The notes under the pieces: model-generated
What the model saw: only the letters and a program-made list of their open reading frames with translations
What the model was told of the DNA's origin: nothing
Databases searched by the model: none
Position numbers and translations under genes: made by a program
Part shown: positions 33,476-46,448 of the stretch, piece by piece
Layout: each line of letters starts with the position of its first letter
Numbering within the stretch: the stretch's first letter is position 1
Origin: Siphonodentalium dalli
Taxonomy: Eukaryota > Mollusca > Scaphopoda > Gadilida > Siphonodentaliidae
Length of the DNA: 64,000 nucleotides
NCBI GenBank assembly: GCA_032622095.1
Contig: CP136063.1
Location: 204,835,934 to 204,899,933 of the forward strand
Reading direction: 5' to 3'

Positions 33476-34348
33476 GAGGGCGCTGTATGGAGTTTGATAA
33501 CAGGCACGTATATAGTACGGCGCATCAGGGCTGCGCGATGATGCTATGGTGGTGTCACAGACACCTGTGCACGTTTATAAAACGACATATAATCTTAATG
33601 CTCTAATGATACTAACACGCCCTTATTGTTATGATCATGCACTGAGAATTTGGTTCACTAAAATTTTACTCAGCAATAATAACTTACCAACAGTTTAAGT
33701 ATACCACCAAGTAACGTTGACTAATGTGTTTGAGTAAACTATTTGCACTCAACGAGTTGAATAAAAGTTTTGCTCAACACCGAAAGTGAAATCGCTCAAC
33801 AGCGGATTGATTTTGATCAAAGATTGTGTAAATATTTAAAGATACATAATCGTGAAACCCACACATCAAAGCTCAGAGTGATCAGATATAGATTTTAGAA
33901 ATATGTTATTTCTCGAGATATGAATTGTTTTCTAGGGCTTCACGATATCCAGATTTTAATGCCGACTACGATACTGCAAATGATATCGCGGTCATGGACG
34001 TTTCTATGGGGTTTCCAACGACGAGGGGGGGGGGGGGTGAGACAATAAAATTTCCAACTATATAGGATTTGGTCTTATATAATTTCAACTATATAGGATT
34101 TGGTCTAATAATTTTCCAGCTATATAGGATTTGGTTTTGAGTAATGCAAAATTCCAATATTGGCTTAATGGGAAAATAATTTGGGTTTCTATATGTTCTT
34201 TTTAAGAGCATGGACTGTGTAAATAAAGACACTGGTAACAAGAATGACATATCATTGATACATGTGTTATGTATTGAGTACACTGTGATGTAGTACAAGT
34301 ACATTGTACATGATATTAATCAGAATATGGTTGAGGAACGAATACGAG
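33476..34348. other. No gene; short tandem repeat near 34050-34140
   Basis: A g-tract lies at ~34026. It is followed by about three copies of a ~30-bp unit with the core ttccaactatataggatttg. The remainder is unremarkable AT-rich sequence. Confidence 0.6.
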
Positions 34349-34351
34349 TTA

Positions 34352-35699
34352 GGGTGGATACACACATGCATGTAATCTCTGTAAATATCGTGTATTTGTA
34401 GTTTTACATGGATCATACACACCGTGTAATATGTGTCCGCTGACAACCCAATCATTGCGACTGTGTTTGACCACAGTGAGTTAAACTCTGAACCGCTGAA
34501 GAGCCGTTGACTGGGACAAAGCCGTCAGGCCGCTTAAAATAATTATTCGCGCGATAACTCAAATGGTCGACATTCTGTTTAAATCATTGTCAGTCTTCTA
34601 TTGATGTTAATACCAGTGATGGCCTCTTCCCCAACGCAGGGGGCTATGACCCCCAACATGCACGGGGAGCTATATTATCCTAGAAGCTACCGAATTCACC
34701 ATTGCATATTTCCTCGACGTGTGTGTGCATGCAACACCCTGAGTCCTGACACCCTGCTTTATAAATATCGTAGTCATGTCTGTCGTGTCTGTTTTCTACG
34801 AGTGATTAATCTAATATGCAGTAATTTATGCTGTTCATATAATTATGAACATATTATACAGCTTTAAATTTGAATGCATGGTGTTGCTGTTTGTCTTCAT
34901 TCGGCGAAAGGGTTGCCTAGCTACGAGTTCCCAACTACGTCACCTTTCCTCTCTTGTGTTATACAGTTAGACATGCATGTATACGCAAAATTTACAACTA
35001 TGGAATATTTAAGTAAAACATTATATTGTAATTCTTGCCCAGATAATCCCGGCTGATACATTCAATTAACTCTCTTAGTTGTTGGAAGCTTTCGAGAACC
35101 AGCCTCTCCCCCAATCATGGATTATGGTCGAAAATGTTATAATTCAAGCTTGTGACAGTTAGGAGCTTGTTCAACCTTTGGCTTGAGAAACATATATATA
35201 AATGGGGGGGGGGGGGGGTGTCACTCTTTTTAATTTCAACGCTGTACCTGCATTATTTTTTGGCGCTATATTGAATATTTGTAATCCCAATTGAATTAAT
35301 GTTATCACATGAGCTCGCTCTCAAATTATCAGAGAAATCTCAACAAGCCGGTATCATCCTATAAAAGAATTCTGCATATTTTATTTTTGTTTTGGATGAC
35401 CCTGTTTCCAAGAAATGACAAAAACAAATCAAGTATAAAATCGACCGGCTCTAATCCACTTTTCGAAATGAATTATAACTCGTGAAAAACAGCAACATAT
35501 ATCAGACAAGAATTACTCATTTCGGCATCCATGAAAGAAGACATGTTTATGACTGGCCTGAAATTTCTTGATGGCAGTTTGTTTGATAATGGCTTATAAC
35601 TACTCACTGGTGAAATTGACCTCTCGCCCGCAGGTGATTAATTTTGTCAATTATTGGTGTGGTCATATACAGACATTACATGCATGTGTGTATCCACCC
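34352..35699. mobile_element. PIF/Harbinger-like non-autonomous element, copy 1
   Basis: The termini are gggtggatacacacatgcat and its reverse complement (about 24 bp inverted), with TTA on each side (34349-34351 and 35700-35702), as expected for Harbinger-type insertions. The 1.35-kb interior contains a ~15-base G tract and no transposase. The copy at 49228-50588 is ~95% identical by eye. Confidence 0.8.
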
Positions 35700-35702
35700 T
35701 TA

Positions 35703-36884
35703 CAGGTATTCAAATTTTCCATAGGAGTCACAAGTTATAACTCACACAATGGTAACAATTATGCATGCTGAATGATTGTTATATCGTTAAAGCTGTCCTC
35801 AGAAAGATATGGAGTTTTGACATTACTAATAGACTATTAACGATGAAGCTATATTTGGTCAAACAGACCAGTCTGACTGTGTATTAACTTGTAACATTGG
35901 CATTACATTGCTACGTACCTTCCAGGACAAATTTAATAAACTGATCAATATACTACTATGAGAGGAACTTATTGTATAAGTGCAATGTCCCCTTGAACAT
36001 TTAAAATAATAATAATAAAACATGTTTAACATATATACATATCAACATGTTAACAATATACTGAGTGAAAGGCATCACATGATTTGAAAAGCTCAAACGT
36101 AAAACATAATAGAATCCTGGTTAGGAATTCTGAGTCGGAAAAAACAATTTGTACAATTCCGGAATTGGAAAATCGGTGACGAGTATTTATAATTGGAAAT
36201 CCGAATCGGAAAATAGACAACCGGTACAAATTCAGACTCGGAAAATCGCGAACTTTGATTGAAACACTTAGATCATTCGATTTACTTGTTACTTTTAATT
36301 TCCAACTATTGGAATTTTAGTCATGAAATTTCCAACTATTGAAAAATATGGTCCTCATTGGGGGTGGGGGGGGGGGGGGGGTTGAGACACCCCACATACC
36401 CAATGTCGGTACGTGCCTGATCGCGGTATATATGATTAAATATCGTCACCAATAAACTTTGATAGAACTGTTTGAGCATGATACTTGTAACAAGCAGAAC
36501 AATTTATAGAATTATTGAATTGAAATACTTGGCAATGTTGGATTCATTTGCTGATGATAATTATGAACAAATGTTGCTTTAACAGGTCTACAAAATAAAT
36601 AGTTAATATTAATTGTCAGGAATACAAAATAAATAGTTAATATTAATTGCCCGGAGTCTCGTTACTTGCGCCAGTCCATGCTGGACGCAAGTAATGTTTT
36701 CGGCTCGGATGTCTGTCCTTCCGTGAATATGTTACGTCATACCGGAAGTACATATTGTAAAAAAATGAACACGCGCTAATATGAAATGGTTGCATCAATT
36801 GTAATTTAAATCCACATATATACTTAATTTGCATTGTTATCTGGTTTTATTTTGGTAATAAATCGTTCATAAATGAACAATATT
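35703..36884. other. No gene recognised
   Basis: This contains a G tract near 36362-36382 and a small direct repeat, aatacaaaataaatagttaatattaatt (about 36590 and 36620, shown in part). No coding exon supported. Confidence 0.45.
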
Positions 36885-36975
36885 GAAAAATTTCAAAAAC
36901 TTCAAAAACTTCACAAATTTCACAAATTTCAAAAACTTCAAAAAATTCAAAAACTTCACAAATTTCAAAAAACTT
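36885..36975. repeat. ~10-bp minisatellite (ttcaaaaac / ttcacaaat)
   Basis: About nine units of ttcaaaaact or ttcacaaatt in tandem. The encoded KNF/TNF peptides are a by-product. Inverted remnants (gtttgaagtttttgaagttt) occur at 37059-37083, so the DNA can pair with itself. Confidence 0.85.
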
Positions 36976-37087
36976 AGTAATTTTTATAGGCGCCAAATTA
37001 CCATCCAAGACATATACCCTTATAAACAGCGGGTCAGTCCTAGTAACGCGCACGTCAACGCGTTTGAAGTTTTTGAAGTTTTCAATG

Positions 37088-37520
37088 CGAATGTCACTTT
37101 AACATTATCCCACAGTGAGTGCCTAGTGTCACTTTAACATTCATCCATGGTGAGTGCCTTGTGTCACTTTAACAATCATCCCCCGTGATTATTTTTCATA
37201 ATAATAAATAGTGTTTATAAAGTGTGTCTGGAAAATCAACACTTTGTGTGTTTATTATAAAACGCTATGACATGTTTTAATATAAACACTAGTGTTTATT
37301 CATGTCCCTTTAATATTCAAATACTGAGTGCATTTTGTCCCTTTAATATTCAGGGCGGAAGCTGCCCATCGTTCATCGAGGTCATCACGTGATATACATG
37401 TAGATAATACATCGTTCACATGGAGAGACTTCGTTCAGCGAGCGCAGTGTGTCACTTTAACATTCAAGACTGAAGCTATCCCCATCAAGGTCCTCACGTA
37501 ATATACATGTAGATAATACA
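37088..37520. repeat. ~40-bp tandem units with gtcactttaacatt
   Basis: gtcactttaacattatccca, then ...catccatgg and ...catccccc variants, are repeated about three times at 37093-37180. Looser repetitions follow (ccctttaatattca twice). A ~130-bp duplication at 37365-37525 carries catgtagataatac, once near 37397 and once near 37508. Confidence 0.65.
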
Positions 37521-37885
37521 CCATGCATCGGAGTGGCCTAAATCTGATAGTTGGTTAACAGGTAAAAAACACTACCAATATGTCTCACCTGTAATTAGAT
37601 CGGATAGAGTTATCGTTCCTAATATGCAGCCAACTGGGGTCCATATCATCATAACAGGGATATTATGTCCGTACACACAACTATTTCAGCGATGGATGAA
37701 CAGAGATTTGATATCTAGATTTTTGTTATCGATCTCTCAAACGAGGGGCCAGCACCCGTGGTTCAAACTGTTGTTGGCAAGACACCACACAACATGCCAA
37801 ATGTGTGATGGGCGCAAGTATAGGCAGCTCCAGTGAGTGCATTCTAGTTGTTTATACTTTTGAACAGTTATCGGTTCTCTCTTAA

Positions 37886-38477
37886 AGGGGTACTGTACGC
37901 CATTTTCAATAAATTCCCGGTGATAACAACGATCTAGTATCGATACTATATAGAAATATAAGTAATTTGAGTCGAAGATGTATTCTGTAAACGCTCAGGT
38001 TAATAGGCTATCTTAAAATTTAATAATTTAAAAGTTAATAATTTAATATAAATTGATTTTATGGCTCCAGCCATAAAATGGCGTCTCTTAAAATTGGAAT
38101 TTCCGTGTACAAAACGTAATCAAATTATAATTGAGGGATACTGGATTAATAAAACAATTGCACACACGATCGTTTGAAACATTATGCTTATACGGGGAGA
38201 AAACCCAAGCCACTCATTGACTAGTGACCATACACTAACTTAAATGAGTATATGGGACTACTAAGCATATACTATAATGTTTATTTGATTCATTTGGTTG
38301 AAAACTGTACAAAAATTACTCGACAACGACAATTTGTATTTTTGCATTCCGGTAAATTTGCCATCCGTAACAATACTTCGTACTCAACATACTTTCAAAA
38401 AATGGAAAAGTTGTTACCTTATTCTCCGACTCGGGGATTATAGAAACCAACAACAACATCTTGGGTACAGTACCCCT
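37886..38477. mobile_element. TTAA-flanked MITE, ~592 bp
   Basis: Inverted ends aggggtactgtac / gtacagtacccct are each bordered by TTAA (37882-37885 and 38478-38481), as left by piggyBac- or Kolobok-type transposases. The interior has short open frames only (108 codons at most, running past the end), with no transposase. Confidence 0.85.
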
Positions 38478-38481
38478 TTAA

Positions 38482-39304
38482 GATGGAGATGCACGTTTTG
38501 CATAAGTACAGCCAAATATCGGAAGAGATTTTCAACAAAGTATTTCTCTCGATCTATCAGGCGAAAAATCTTGAATTTCACATATCATCATCTTCATTAT
38601 CTGCATAATCTGAGCAATTATTAGGAGGTGACAAAAACAATGGATTATAATACAATTATGAGGTTGAAAATATTATTTTCTTTGTTGACCATTTCGGTAC
38701 CAAGAACTTCTAGAATAATTAATATATATATATCTTTATTATCCTCCATATATGGAGATTCATATATAAATGTTTATATTATGAGAACAAACACAATTTG
38801 GTACATAACACAGAGTATAAGAAATTTAAGATTACAAACATATCTACAACACATGTCTGAATATGTATGATGAACCAACTACACATGCACATATACACAC
38901 ACTCATGCACTACATAAAGTATATATTCAATTCTACAGCCATATCGTACTTACAGACAGAGAAATGGCATACTCCGAGACAACCAAGCCGAAGTTGGACC
39001 CAAATCAGGGATCTCTCTCTCTGGAAGACCCACAAACGCCAATGCCTTTGTGCAGTCTTACCGACTCGGAGCCGACCATTTCCCCAGCACCACTCATGTA
39101 TATATATACAGCCATATCGCACTTACAGACATACATACGACAGTCAGACAATCAGGCATACGAGACAAACAAACAAACGGCAGACATACATACAGACAAA
39201 TGTACTTACTGGTAAAACAATACACAGATACATGTGATATGAACAATTACAAACACGCTTATAACTGCATGTTATGATAGAGTTTATATGAAGGTTTGTG
39301 AGAT
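38482..39304 (-). other. Probable 3' untranslated part of the LINE at 39305-41640, and flank
   Basis: No gene. A duplicated phrase (gccatatcg.acttacagaca) occurs at ~38938 and ~39110. The sequence directly follows the LINE stop codon on the minus strand and may be its 3' UTR, but no tail marks the end. Confidence 0.4.
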
Positions 39305-41640
39305 CTAGTCAGGACTTGGCGTCAGTCGATCAACATATACTCTCCAGAGAAATGCGGCTTTGTTCACGAAAAAGTCTATTAGTTCATTTTCTTCTTCGGG
39401 ATCACAGTATATGTTTTCATGTAGACCTGTTAGTAGAACGCGCGTTTTGGATTCTACATCCAGTTTGTCATACTGCATATACATGTCTACATGAAACAAG
39501 TTTAGTAGCTCGAATTCAAAGGTATTTCGATCGTCGCAAATGGAAGAACATTCGATTAAGGCATGTTTTACAAGATCTTTATGTTTGTTGTTACATAATA
39601 CGCAGGTTTCTTCATTTGTTTCCCGGATACAAATAAGGCGTGCAATAAGTAGATATGATTTTTTATGGGCTGGGTATATGCGACAATTTTCCCATAGCCG
39701 GGACATGCATAACGTTGGATGGACGGCAGAGAACCTGGCAAGTCGAGTATCCTCATTTACGCTCATGTCCCAATATTCTCTATTAACTTTTGACCATGAT
39801 TCGTTTATGGCACATTTCCATGTGGATTTCTTAGGGAATATTGAATTTTCGATGTAATTCTCAAGAGCTTCGGTCATGTCATATTTGTTAAGAGTGTCAA
39901 TGATGTCAGACATGTAACTTGATGATGAACATGTAGTGCCAACGAAGTACTGGTATAAGCGCGTGAGAAATACTTGTTTCACAGTTTTAGAAGATTTTAA
40001 GTTGCACAAAGAACCGAAGAATGACATTTTACGTTTTTCGATAAGTGACACCATAGACGAGGTTCCGACTAATCCTTGCGCAATAACCGTTTTTGTACGA
40101 CGGTGAAGGCCCTGGTAATACTTTAAACAAAATATGTGTGTTCAATCCAGGCGATCAACGTGTTTTTGGTTCAAATTCCAGATAAGTTCAGACCCGTACA
40201 GCCCTTTAGGTATGACCACCGACGAATATATCAACGAGCAACTTGTTGGGGTCATACCACCCGGGTAAAGGCAGGCGTTGTTGAGCATCATAAACGTGCT
40301 ACGAGTCTTATCGCATATATGCTCAGTGAATATTCCATTAAAGTCATACTTATCAATATAAATGCCCAAATGAGTTATGTTAGTGGTTTCTTTGACATCT
40401 GATGTACCAAGGTTCCAAAGTCGATCCTGACGCGAAAATTCGGATTTGGTTTCATTAAATACCACTACAGCGCATTTATTTGGGTTATATCGATACCGCC
40501 ATTTGTTACTGTAATCGTAGCAAATATCACATAGTGCTGATAAACCAGATTTGGTGAGAGACAGCAGAACCATATCGTCTGCATGTGTCGGAGACGTACA
40601 ATTTACACCGAGCATGTTTAAGCCAAACGGCGAGTTTGCAAGGATATGTATCAATTCGTCAACGTAGATCATATAGTACAAAGGGGAGAGGATTCCTCCC
40701 TGCCTGGCTCCCTGTCGCACGTCAAACCACCTGGAAAAAAGCGTTGTTATGACGAATAGAACAGGTTACATTGATCAGAAGCTCGCGCATCAATCGAAAT
40801 AAGTTTCCTCTGAATCCACATGTGTGCAATTTGTATAACAATCCGTTAACCCAGACGGTATCGAACGCTTTCCAGACGTCTAAAAATAGGCTATACAGCT
40901 TTTGTTTACTATCGGATACATATGCGATACATTCTTTCATTACATATGACGTCATTGTTGCGCTTATGCCCTTTTGGAAACCGTGCTGAAGCGGATGTAC
41001 ATTAAGTAATTTTGGGGCGTATAATTCTATTCTAGCTTGTAAAATCTTTTCGAGTAACTTGTATAAAGTGGGCATCAGCGTTATAGCTCTGTAACTATCA
41101 AAGTCAGTTCTGGATTTTGAACCGCCTTTGTATAGTGTTATGATTACACCACGTTTAATCTGTGAAGGGATAATTTGTGTTTGAATCATGACTGTCATAA
41201 GATTAGATACAGTTTGAGTTAACTTCTGGCTTCCATATATCAGGTGTTCATTCGATATGGCATCCCAACCGGTTGCCTTTCCAACACTCAGGCTACGATA
41301 AGCAGAAAGTAATTCAAGTGGAGTTACACAAAAGAGTATGTCATTACAAATATCATCATGCTGATCGCTCGTGGTTTTTCGCGTAACAAATTCATTGACA
41401 TAGTTGAAGTGATGTGTGTCAAACTCGGGTCTATATAGCGGCGAATATAATTTTTCAAAGTAAGATGCCCATCCTTCTGAAATTTCGTGATCATGGCGAA
41501 GAGTCTGTCCCTCATATGAAAAATATGCATTCTTATCGATGTGATTTTTCTGACGTTTCGTATGTAAAATGCGGAATAAATAGTTCTGATCAATTTGAGC
41601 ACGTTTATCGATTTCATCGTTTTGTATCATTACGTGGGGT
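39305..41640 (-). pseudogene. 5'-truncated non-LTR retrotransposon reverse transcriptase
   Basis: Right to left, the protein begins without an endonuclease domain (at about 41630). It shows GKATGWDAIS, DSYRAITLMP, LFLDVWKAFDTVW, ARQGGILSPLYYMIYVDEL, then HADDMVLLS (His in place of the usual Tyr/Phe before ADD). It ends with CVLCNNKHKDLVKHALIEC, a CCHC-like knuckle. Two lesions interrupt one reading frame. The first is an extra base in a T run at 40735-40740, where NNAF..RWFDVRQG would be expected. The second is TGA at 40139-40141 after HVDRLD, consistent with a CGA-to-TGA transition. Otherwise the frame is long and clean, so the copy is fairly young. The clade is not resolved by eye. Confidence 0.85.
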
Positions 41641-42239
41641 TAGATTTTTAATTGCATAATATAGTGTCACACCCCATATATTATAATGAAGAATAAAGCA
41701 GTCACAAACATTCCATCCCAATGAAAACTACTGTTGATATGCAGTGTGGTCCACTCAAGCAGGGAGCAATCAACATAAATTAGGCCACAGTGTTAAGAGA
41801 TATGGTGGTCAGCTTTAACTTGGTTATGAAGCCATGACACATAACTCATCTCAGCCCAATTTTTCATTGAACAACATGAATGACATGAACATTCTCAAAT
41901 ATAAAAAATTGTTTGCGGGTATTTGTCTTTCTGAGTGAAAATAATCATAAAATTTCATGAATCAAGAAAAATTAAGTCTCCTCTCATGATCTTAAGATGT
42001 GATATCATGGATCTAATCTAATTTACAGAAGTTCTTGGTACCTGAAAACGGTGAAATTTGTAATAGTTTCCTTGCCATAAAAGTGAAGTAAATGAGATTA
42101 TAAAAACCAAATGTTCGACGGTTCTTAAATATTTTATCACAATAATCGCTTGTACCAAATTTCACAAATCAATTCCTGACAGATTTTGAGAAAATCCATT
42201 CAGAAATACCAGGAAATTTTGGCCAAACGTGCATCTGAC
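41641..42239. other. No gene recognised
   Basis: AT-rich unique sequence ending in atctgac (42233-42239), the target-site copy of the next element. Confidence 0.5.
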
Positions 42240-45200
42240 CACAGGGGCCTGTAACGCGCTCCGCTGTCCGCCCCCATTTTTGCACTGCCCATATACGCCG
42301 CGCTCTATACGCGCCTTCTTCGCGTTAATGTAACATTATATAGACAAGGGGCTCTGTAGAAATTCAACGTTTCACCATCGCTCGGGAGTCGCACAAATTT
42401 AGCCCATTCACCCCAGTAATGATAACGATATATACACGGATGGATCGGCAAAGAATTCATCTTTCAATAAATACCACAAACTCCCATCAGAAACATTCAT
42501 ACACGTTGTATTTGATTAAATTTTAACCACCGAATATTGTCTCCGGAGAGTGTATTTTTCCGATTTGATCCGGCTCAGCAGCAATGGACGCCACTCGTCT
42601 CTAAATTCACCACCCATACAGTTTACTATCATTAATAATCGGTCAAACGATCAACTAAATATCTGGAACTTAGTTATTTCTTGTCGGCTAATAATTTATT
42701 TACTCATACAAATCAACACATTGTCAGTAATCAATTTCTATAGAGGAGAAATCTGTCGATAATTCCAACTTTAAAAAAAAAATTTACAAATCGCACGCCC
42801 CCTCATTTAAATATTCATTGTGAAATGACCTCGATTAGAATACTGGACGCTGATTGGCTCTTCTACTATTTTCATTTTGGTAACCGCGAAGTTTAAAATC
42901 GATGCAATATTGACATGTCGAACTCGTGGTCAGCATGATAAATTTGTAAAAAATAATGTCGTTCAAAGCTATTAACTGGTAATTTCGTAACCATTGCAAC
43001 AAAAACTAATTGCATAAGGTGAATTTTATGTTGTAAATCGAATATGTATGTTTTACAACTCAACTTAGAAGAACATTCCAGTGAAATATAAGAACTAAAT
43101 TGTCAAATATAAAGACATTTTTTTTTTTATAGAAGTTTTAATAAACCATTCAATAGCCACAGTAGCTATCTGGCAATGCCAGGTTTAAACATTGAAACAA
43201 AACGAAATATATATACAGTATAACAAGCATTATTGGAGGACTTTTTTCACTGCATTACTTATCTGAGCTGAAAATTGATGAAATAATTGAATCAATTTCA
43301 AGAGGTCATTTCAGTTGTGCACAAATATAAATTTTACTCTGAGACCAAATTTAAAATTATTATGCCACGATTCCATGCTCTGTTGGCCCCCCCCCCCCAC
43401 TTTGCATGACCCATAACTTATCGTTTTTTGTGTGACAAAGTTACCCAGATTCCTAAAATTTTGGTAAAGTTATACCCAGGAACTTTCAACGCACTCCCTA
43501 GTTTTTGTTTCAGTGTTCAGTCCTTGCTGTGGGAAATACTGTTCTTCATTCAAGAGAGAGGGCAAACAAAAAGAAGATCAATATATTGATACCACATGGG
43601 TAATGTGCTCTGCAGACCCCCCCCCCCAAACTGCCCTTACATATGTATGTGCCATCCCTATACACATGCCTTCTTTACAACATATTATACATGTAGTAGC
43701 CCTACTATAGTTGAATTTGTCACCATTCTCACCATTTTTTGTTGTGAAATTGTGATAAAGTTACCCAGGACCCAGGTTTGTTAATAAAATCTACAATATG
43801 GAAGGGATTTAAAAGTGACTGAGGGAAATTTACTGCTCAATTTTGCCCACAGGGGCCTGTAATTCGCTCCGGCCCCTGCACACCCCCATTTGCACTGCTC
43901 CTATGCCGCGTCTATATATGCGCCTGCTTCACGTTAGTACCATTAATATGAAGCAGGCGCGTATATAGAAGTGGCGTATATAGGGGCGGTGCAAAGGGGG
44001 TAGGCAGCCGAGCATATTAATACAGGACCCTGTGGTTTTGCCAAGTTTGAAGTGATCATACTCATATATCATATTATTACTGGAGCACAGGTATTCAGTA
44101 TATATACAACTATTAACGAAAATTAAGGCAGGCGCGTATATTGGGATGGTGTATATAGGGGCAGTGCAGGAACTAGGGAGTGCGTTGAAAGTTCCTGGGT
44201 ATAACTTCACCACAATTTTAGGAATCTGGGTAACTTTGTCACACAAAAAACGATAAGTTATGGGTCATGCAACGCGGGGGGGGGGGGGGGGGGGGGGGGG
44301 CAACAGAGCATGGAATCGTGTCATAATAATTTTTAATTTGGCCTCAGAGTAAAATTATATTTGTGCACAACTGAAATATGACCTCTTGAAATTGATTCAA
44401 TTATTTCATCAATTTTCAGCTCAGATAAGTAATGCAGTGAAAAAGTCCTCCAATAATGCTTGTTATACTGTATATATATTTCGTTTTTGTTTCAATGTTT
44501 AAACCTGGCATTGCCAGATAGCTACTGTGGCTATTGAATGGTTTATTAAAACTTCTATAAAAAAAAAATGTCTTTATATTTGACAATTTAGTTCTTATAT
44601 TTCACTGGAATGTTCTTCTAAGTTGAGTTGTAAAACATACATATTCGATTTACAACATAAAATTCACCTTATGCAATTAGTTTTTGTTGCAATGGTTACG
44701 AAATTACCAGTTAATAGCTTTGAACAACATTATTTTTACAAATTTATCATGCTGACCACGAGTTCGACATGTCAATATTGCATCGATTTTAAACTTCGCG
44801 GTTACTAAAATGAAAATAGTAGAAGAGCCAATCAGCGTCCAGTATTCTAATCGAGGTCATGCATTTCACAATGAATATTTAAATGAGGGGCCGTGCGACT
44901 TGTAAAAAAAAGAAGAAAAAAGTTGGAATTATCGACAGATTTCTCCTCTATAGAAATTGATTACTGACAATGTGTTGATTTATATGAGTAAATAAATTAT
45001 TAGCCGACAAGAAATAATTAAGTTCCAGATATTTAGTTGATCGTTTGACCGATTATTAATGATAGTAAACTGTATGGGTGGTGAATTTAGAGACGAGTGG
45101 CGTCCATTGCTGCTGAGCCGGATCAAATCGGAAAAATACACTCTCCGGAGACAATATTCGGTGGTTAAAATTTAATCAAATGCAACGTGTATGAATGTTT

Positions 45201-45451
45201 CTGATGGGAGTTTGTGGTATTTATTGAAAGATGAATTCTTTGCCGATCCATCCGTGTATATATCGTTATCATTACTGGGGTGAATGGGCTAAATTTGTGC
45301 GACTCCCGAGCGATGGTGAAACGTTGAATTTCTACAGAGCCCCTTGTCTATATAATGTTCCATTAACGCGAAGAAGGCGCGTATAGAGGGCGGCGTATAT
45401 GGGCAGTGCAAAAAGGGGGGCGGACAGCGGAGCGCGTTACAGGCCCCTGTG
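42240..45451. mobile_element. Large fold-back element, 3.2 kb with ~1.27-kb arms
   Basis: It starts cacaggggcctgtaacgcgc and ends with the inverse. The 7-bp word ATCTGAC lies directly outside both ends (42233-42239 and 45452-45458). The arms (42240-~43507 and ~44168-45451) pair almost throughout. They include ctccggagagtgtattttt, the tttgatccggctcagcagca region and a C/G-tract (43386-43399 and ~44275-44300). The ~660-bp loop holds a nested small relative (43848-44034). No transposase. Confidence 0.85.
43848..44034. mobile_element. Nested 187-bp fold-back element of the same family
   Basis: It starts cacaggggcctgtaattcgc and ends aggaccctgtg, with inner arms gcgcctgcttcacgtta / aatatgaagcaggcgc. 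The 7-bp word TTTTGCC flanks it (43841-43847 and 44036-44042). It sits in the loop of the 3.2-kb element and is therefore a separate, later insertion. Confidence 0.8.
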
Positions 45452-46007
45452 ATCTGACCCTTATTCTACGGTCAGAAGTCGACAATTAAATATGGTTAAT
45501 TCAGCCTGTGACGCCATGAAACGTTCTTGTTAAAGAGCCCACCATCCGGCCTATGATGATATTTCAGAGTGATATATTTTTGTGTTGCAAAACTCACGGT
45601 GTGCATGTTGACATGGTAACATATACACTCTCTCATAGTTGCTTAGCACGGTATACTGGCCGTTATAAAATGGCTTACCCACATGCCCGTGACTACGTGT
45701 TGCTTAACGTGCATGCATGGTCGTGGCAAGAGGGAAGTGGCCCATCTCGTCCACGGGGGTTTGAATTAATAAAGTCCCATGACTGAGCCTTACTGAAATT
45801 TTGCAAAAAACACTGTTCCAATACATTCTCTTATATAGGCGAGTCTCCCTTGTGTATGATGTATAATGTTAAACTCTCCGTTGCGGAGGAAATAAAAGTA
45901 TATATATATATATATAAAAGAGAATACACTGGTCGAACAAGATTTATCTTCACATTGTAAGCCAGAGTATTCTCTTATATATGCGAGCAAAGGCAAAGGA
46001 TCTTTAA

Positions 46008-46448
46008 CTCTTTGAGTGCCAGGTCCGATTTTTTTATCTACCCATATACCCTGTGCCAATGCATTATCTTATATATGCGAGTCGACCATATGTCGCCTCG
46101 CATATATAAGAGAATGCATTGGCCTAACAATTTTTCATCATTTGTTCTTATTTTTTACAATTTTAATAATTTGTTCTTATATTCTTTAACAGACTTATTT
46201 TGTAGGTTTTGTGCCAGGGAATCTTACGTATTTCATGGGCATCAAAATTATTACTATGAATACTTGGTGATAGTTTTGAGTTATAACATGGCCCTAATGT
46301 TTTATCCAGTTTGTTTTTAAATTCGCTATAGCATGCTTAAGCATACCAAAAACAATTCAACCCAAAAAAATCTTTTAAATTTTTTTTAGGGCCGATTTTA
46401 CAGACCGTAAATTAGGGCCGATGAGATCGGCCCCTGGCACTGGAAGTG
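46008..46448. mobile_element. TTAA-flanked MITE, ~441 bp
   Basis: Inverted ends ctctttgagtgccagg / cctggcactggaagtg are each bordered by TTAA (46004-46007 and 46449-46452). The hairpin at 46056-46122 lies within it. Confidence 0.75.
46056..46122. repeat. Hairpin of 26-bp arms (ccaatgcattatcttatata...)
   Basis: ccaatgcattatcttatata plus tgcgag pairs with ctcgcatatataagagaatgcattgg with one mismatch. Single-arm relatives are at 45828 (cattctcttatataggcgag), 45961 (gccagagtattctcttatat) and 46738-46785 (a second hairpin). Confidence 0.8.

Noticed and set aside
34601-34867. 88-codon frame shared by both Harbinger-like copies
   Set aside because: It has no transposase or Myb/SANT-like motif. The corresponding frame in copy 2 is shortened and altered by indels, so it is not a conserved protein.
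36885-37137. 84-codon KNF/TNF repeat protein and its antisense E/F-rich frame
   Set aside because: Both are translations of a 10-bp minisatellite.
38863-39277. Several overlapping frames on both strands (70-124 codons)
   Set aside because: They lie in the probable 3' untranslated part of a LINE with ca/ta-rich short repeats and have no recognisable domain.
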